This document shows, in pieces, positions 60,803-64,000 of a stretch of 64,000 bases of DNA. The notes beneath the pieces are model-generated. The model saw only the letters and a program-made list of their open reading frames with translations, was not told where the DNA came from and did no database searches. Position 1 is the stretch's first letter. Every line of letters begins with the position of its first letter. The position numbers and the translations under genes are program-made. The stretch is from Streptomyces sp. MH60 (GTDB lineage Bacteria > Actinomycetota > Actinomycetes > Streptomycetales > Streptomycetaceae): the NCBI RefSeq assembly GCF_002939385.1, contig NZ_MULI01000006.1, forward strand, positions 1 to 64,000, written 5' to 3'.

Positions 60803-62347
60803 GTGAGACCACAACAAGAGCTGCTGGGCGTCCTTGCCGACGCCCGGGACCGGGCCCGAGCGCTGAGCGGATGGAACTCCGGTCCGGAGCGGATCTACGA
60901 CCTGCTCCGGACCGCGACCAGAGTCCGTGCGATGGGGATCGCCTCGGGAGTCACGACGGACGTTCCGTGGGAAAGCGTTCTCGCGCAACTCGTCGCGTGG
61001 CATCACGACCAACCCGTCGGCACGGGTGCGTGCTCGCAGGAGGACGCCGACGAGATCGTCCTCGCCGCGGTGGCAGCTCAGCGGTTCGACCCCCTGGAGG
61101 CCAGTATTCGGAGCGGCGCCTACGACGTTCGCATGACGAGAGGCGACTTCCGCGTGCGTCACCGCTGGGACGCTTCGGCCGAGGTAGCCGACATGATCCT
61201 CGAGCAGGACGCGCGTCCCACGGGCGTGCCCCTGCTCTCCGACGTGGAGCGGAAGTGGATCTCGTCCCGAGTCGTCGACTTTCGTAGTGGTCCACCGCCG
61301 GAGGTCCTCGAGGCAGCTGTCCAGCGGGCCGCTGCGACGATCGAGGTGTACCGGCAGTCGGTATCCGAGGGCCAGGTTCCCGACTCCTTCGAACTCGGAG
61401 ATGGAATGACCGCCGGTGACATGACCAGCGTGCTGGCTGTGATCATGGGAATCGCCTCTCTGAGTGAGTACACCGCGCACAGGCTCTCCCGTCTGGAGGC
61501 GACGCTCGCGCACATGCCGACCTCCCGGCTGCTCGCCGTCATCGCGGAGATGTGCCCCAACGTGTCCGAGGCGCACCAGGCTCTCGTGTTGGAGAGACTC
61601 ACCTACCGACCCGGCAGGTCCTGCAGGACCTCCCCCCTCATCAGCCAGGACGACGTCGTGATCATCTGTCCGCCCCTCCTGACGCCGAGGTCCGTGGACG
61701 CGATCATGCTTCGCTCAGCCACTCATGCGCCCGGTGGATTCGGCCGCATCGGAAGGGCGCAGGGTGCACGTGCGACGGCCTGGACGGAGTGGCTGCGCGC
61801 CACCCCGGGCGCCCTGGTAGCCGAGCGCATCCCGGCTGCCAGGACCGACGGCGGGTCTGCCGGCGATCTGGACGTGGTCGTCGTGGACCCGGTCCGCATG
61901 CTCGGCCTCTGCCTCGAGATCAAGTGGCCGATCGAAGCCCTGTCCCTGCACGAAGGCATGAAGATCGAGAGCTGGATCAGTTCTGCAGCAGCGCAGTTGG
62001 ACCGCCTCAGAGGCGAGCTCCGATCGGGTGCCGCCAGTGCTCGTCTGCCGCGAAATTGGCCCTCGTTCGACTCGATCAGCTGGACCTGGTGCGTCGGCAC
62101 GCCGCAGCAGCTCACCACGCGCCCTCTTCCTGTTCCGGACATGCACGCCACCTCTCTTCGTTACGTGCAGGCGCTGGGGACGCCGCCCGACCTCGATTCC
62201 CTGGTGACCGCCCTGAGGAACCCGGATCTCCCGGCCAGAGGGGTGCACTTCGACGTGCGGAAACGGTCGATCACCGTGGGCCGACACCAAGTACACATCG
62301 ACGCGCTCGGGATACGCACGAGCTCTTGGCGCCCCCGCTTCGGGTAG
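60803..62347 (+). CDS. Putative PD-(D/E)XK nuclease of the DISARM-like operon
   Basis: 514 residues from the GTG at 60803, which follows GGAG by six bases. No named family is recognised for the first 330 residues, which look all-helical (ELLGVLADARDRARALSGWN, TAHRLSRLEATLAHMPTSRL). The C-terminal part has a PD-(D/E)XK active-site pattern: GDLDVVVVD with D357 and CLEIKWP with E372-x-K374, followed by a helix WISSAAAQLDRL; this spacing is typical of restriction-endonuclease folds. In standard DISARM the third gene, drmC, encodes a phospholipase-D-type protein; here a different nuclease type occupies that place. Effector role inferred from motif and context. Confidence 0.7.
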   Translation: MRPQQELLGVLADARDRARALSGWNSGPERIYDLLRTATRVRAMGIASGVTTDVPWESVLAQLVAWHHDQPVGTGACSQEDADEIVLAAVAAQRFDPLEASIRSGAYDVRMTRGDFRVRHRWDASAEVADMILEQDARPTGVPLLSDVERKWISSRVVDFRSGPPPEVLEAAVQRAAATIEVYRQSVSEGQVPDSFELGDGMTAGDMTSVLAVIMGIASLSEYTAHRLSRLEATLAHMPTSRLLAVIAEMCPNVSEAHQALVLERLTYRPGRSCRTSPLISQDDVVIICPPLLTPRSVDAIMLRSATHAPGGFGRIGRAQGARATAWTEWLRATPGALVAERIPAARTDGGSAGDLDVVVVDPVRMLGLCLEIKWPIEALSLHEGMKIESWISSAAAQLDRLRGELRSGAASARLPRNWPSFDSISWTWCVGTPQQLTTRPLPVPDMHATSLRYVQALGTPPDLDSLVTALRNPDLPARGVHFDVRKRSITVGRHQVHIDALGIRTSSWRPRFG

Positions 62348-62472
62348 CGAGTCAGCCTGATCATCGGCTCTCTGACGCGACATGAGAACTCGTCTGGTCA
62401 ACCAGGCGAACCACCGAGAGCACGGTGCTCGTGCGTCCTCTCGGGACAGAGATACGTCCCCTGCAGGTGGCG

Positions 62473-64000
62473 ATGCCGGTGGATAATCACATCCAGCACC
62501 AGAACTCGGAAGTAGGCTGGAAACTCGGCATGATGTACGACATAGCGGCTCCGGAGCCGGCGGGCATGGTCGCCTCGCTCAGTTCGCTCGGGTACTCCTT
62601 GCCTGCTGCCATCGCGGATCTCGTCGACAACAGCGTGTCCGCTGGGGCGTCGACCATCGACGTCGAGTTCACCTGGGCCGGGCAGGACTCGTGGATCGCC
62701 GTTGCCGACGACGGTGCCGGGATGACCGCCGACGAGCTCGTGACCGCCATGACCGTGGCCGCGCGAGGCCCTGCGACGCCCCGAAGTGCAACGGACCTGG
62801 GCCGCTTCGGCGTCGGCCTCAAGTCGGCCTCGTTCTCCCAGGCCCGGCAGCTCACCGTCGCCACCGCCACCACCGGCGAATGGCACGTACGCACATGGGA
62901 CCTCAACGTCGTCGAGAGGTCGGGCGAGTGGCGACTGCTACGCGGCGCGGACGAGACGACCAGCGAGTTGCTCGACCGGATCCGGGGTGAGGCGGACCAC
63001 GGCACCGTTGTGTTGTGGCGGCGCCTCAACGGCTACCACGTCGACGCGGTGACGGTGGAGGACGAGCGGACACAGAAGCAGTTCTACGCGGAGGCAGCCC
63101 GCACGGAGTCCCACCTGGGCATGGTCTTCGGCAGGTTCCTCACCGGAAGCCGACGTCGCAACCTGCGTGTGTCGGGCAGCCCCGTCGAGCCCTGGGACCC
63201 GTTCCTGTCCCGTCACCCGTCCGTACAACCGCTTCCGGTCGAGCGTCTGCGGTTGGGGGCGGGTTCCGTACGGGTGGAGGCGTTCGTCCTTCCCAGTGCC
63301 CAGAGGCTCGCCCCGGACGAGTACGAGAAGGCCGGCGGCCCGCGTGGGTGGCTCGACCAGCAGGGGTTCTACGTGTACCGCCGGGACCGTCTGATCCTTG
63401 CCGGTGACTGGCTGGGACAGCGCGGGTTGCGCCGCGAGGAGAAGTACAACCTGGCACGGATCGCCGTGGACATCCCCGCCGAGACGGATGTCGAATGGGG
63501 GGTCGACGTCCGGAAGTCCAGTGTCGTCCCGCCCGTCGCACTGCGTTCTCATCTACGGCGCATCGCCCTGCAGGCCAGGAGAAGGGCCGCCGACGTGCTT
63601 CGGCACCGCGGGCAGATCGCTGCGCGCACACACGGGGATCCACTCGTGTACGCGTGGAACGTCCGCCGTGTCGACGACCAAGTCACCTGTCGGATCAACC
63701 GGGGCCACCCTCTGGTGAAGGCAGCTCTGCGCTCTGGTGGTGCCGGTTCGGATGACGTACGTGCCCTGATCCGTCTGCTTGAGGAGACGGTGCCGGTCAC
63801 CGCCCTCCGCGTGATGCACGAGACTGACACCAGCGACGACCCCGAACCCTTCGGGGGCCCCGGGCCCGCCGACGCCGAGGCCACGGAGGTCGCACAGCGC
63901 ATCTACGAGGCACTGGTCTCAGACGGCCGCTCACCTGCGGCCGCTCGCGAACGCCTCCGGACGATGCCCCCCTTCGACCAGATGCAGGGCTTCTGGAACG
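62473..64000 (+). CDS. GHKL-fold ATPase, MORC/MutL-like (3' end beyond the window)
   Basis: 509 codons are visible and the frame is still open at 64000. ATP-binding motifs of the gyrase/Hsp90/MutL fold are complete: N-box DLVDNS at 49-54 (N53), G1 box DDGAGM at 79-84 and G2 box GRFGVGLKS at 110-118. A transducer-like S5 region follows (about 215-330, including GFYVYRRDRLILAGDWLGQ), as in prokaryotic MORC-type ATPases. The ATG at 62473 is chosen; the ribosome site is weak and a GTG further upstream in the same frame is possible. Prokaryotic MORC/MutL ATPases occur in restriction-like operons with Z1 and REase-fold proteins. It probably acts as an ATP-driven DNA clamp for the neighbouring nuclease. 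Confidence 0.8.
   Translation, partial: MPVDNHIQHQNSEVGWKLGMMYDIAAPEPAGMVASLSSLGYSLPAAIADLVDNSVSAGASTIDVEFTWAGQDSWIAVADDGAGMTADELVTAMTVAARGPATPRSATDLGRFGVGLKSASFSQARQLTVATATTGEWHVRTWDLNVVERSGEWRLLRGADETTSELLDRIRGEADHGTVVLWRRLNGYHVDAVTVEDERTQKQFYAEAARTESHLGMVFGRFLTGSRRRNLRVSGSPVEPWDPFLSRHPSVQPLPVERLRLGAGSVRVEAFVLPSAQRLAPDEYEKAGGPRGWLDQQGFYVYRRDRLILAGDWLGQRGLRREEKYNLARIAVDIPAETDVEWGVDVRKSSVVPPVALRSHLRRIALQARRRAADVLRHRGQIAARTHGDPLVYAWNVRRVDDQVTCRINRGHPLVKAALRSGGAGSDDVRALIRLLEETVPVTALRVMHETDTSDDPEPFGGPGPADAEATEVAQRIYEALVSDGRSPAAARERLRTMPPFDQMQGFWN

Overview
This is high-GC actinobacterial DNA with Streptomyces-type gene content: GTG starts, GGAGG ribosome sites, long GC-rich terminators, Rok7B7, ChiH, NgcEFG, DUF3000 and an HTH-fused MurA homologue. 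From memory, the gene order up to about 53 kb follows the S. coelicolor SCO5998 to SCO603x core segment in reverse numbering. After 53 kb this gives way to an accessory island that runs off the right edge.

Layout. 1-111: start of a SigB/SigF-type sigma factor. 200-5580: a tightly overlapping minus-strand operon (PhyH-type dioxygenase, DUF6271 protein, ornithine/diaminopimelate-type PLP decarboxylase, GNAT acetyltransferase, MFS exporter) that looks like a small uncharacterised metabolite pathway. 5997-15453: a GH3 beta-N-acetylglucosaminidase behind a DasR-like site, hemE, DUF3000, an atypical response regulator, RNase D and the fadA-fadB beta-oxidation pair. 15539-28333: a cell-surface polymer locus with a Stealth phosphotransferase, two GT2-CDP-glycerol-transferase fusions, one GT2-only relative, an LCP ligase and two beta-propeller-like proteins. 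28424-34377: a NYN-like protein, an amino acid permease, dxs and a chitinase. 34474-42745: xylFGH-type sugar transporter, rok7B7 and the NgcEFG-type chitobiose/GlcNAc transporter. 43173-53047: a secreted GH92 mannosidase, a secreted FG-GAP-like protein, aconitase, a DUF4236 protein and the HTH-MurA fusion.

A recurring theme is aminosugar metabolism. The GH3 enzyme, the chitinase and the NgcEFG genes each lie behind TGGTCTAGACCA-like elements (DasR/chitinase repeats), next to rok7B7 and a UDP-GlcNAc carboxyvinyltransferase. The window therefore covers chitin breakdown, uptake, regulation and cell-wall use.

The accessory island begins after the murA terminator at 53089. It holds a 38-codon remnant of an L-serine dehydratase gene, short direct repeats, a coiled-coil protein of unknown function and a defence-type operon. 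The operon encodes a DrmA-like helicase, a DrmB-like DUF1998 protein, a new PD-(D/E)XK nuclease candidate and a MORC/MutL-like GHKL ATPase cut by the window edge. DrmA plus DrmB is the DISARM signature, but the usual PLD protein DrmC and the methylase are not seen; the nuclease and GHKL ATPase stand in their place. This is the most promising candidate for an undescribed system. No rRNA, tRNA, CRISPR array or insertion sequence was recognised.
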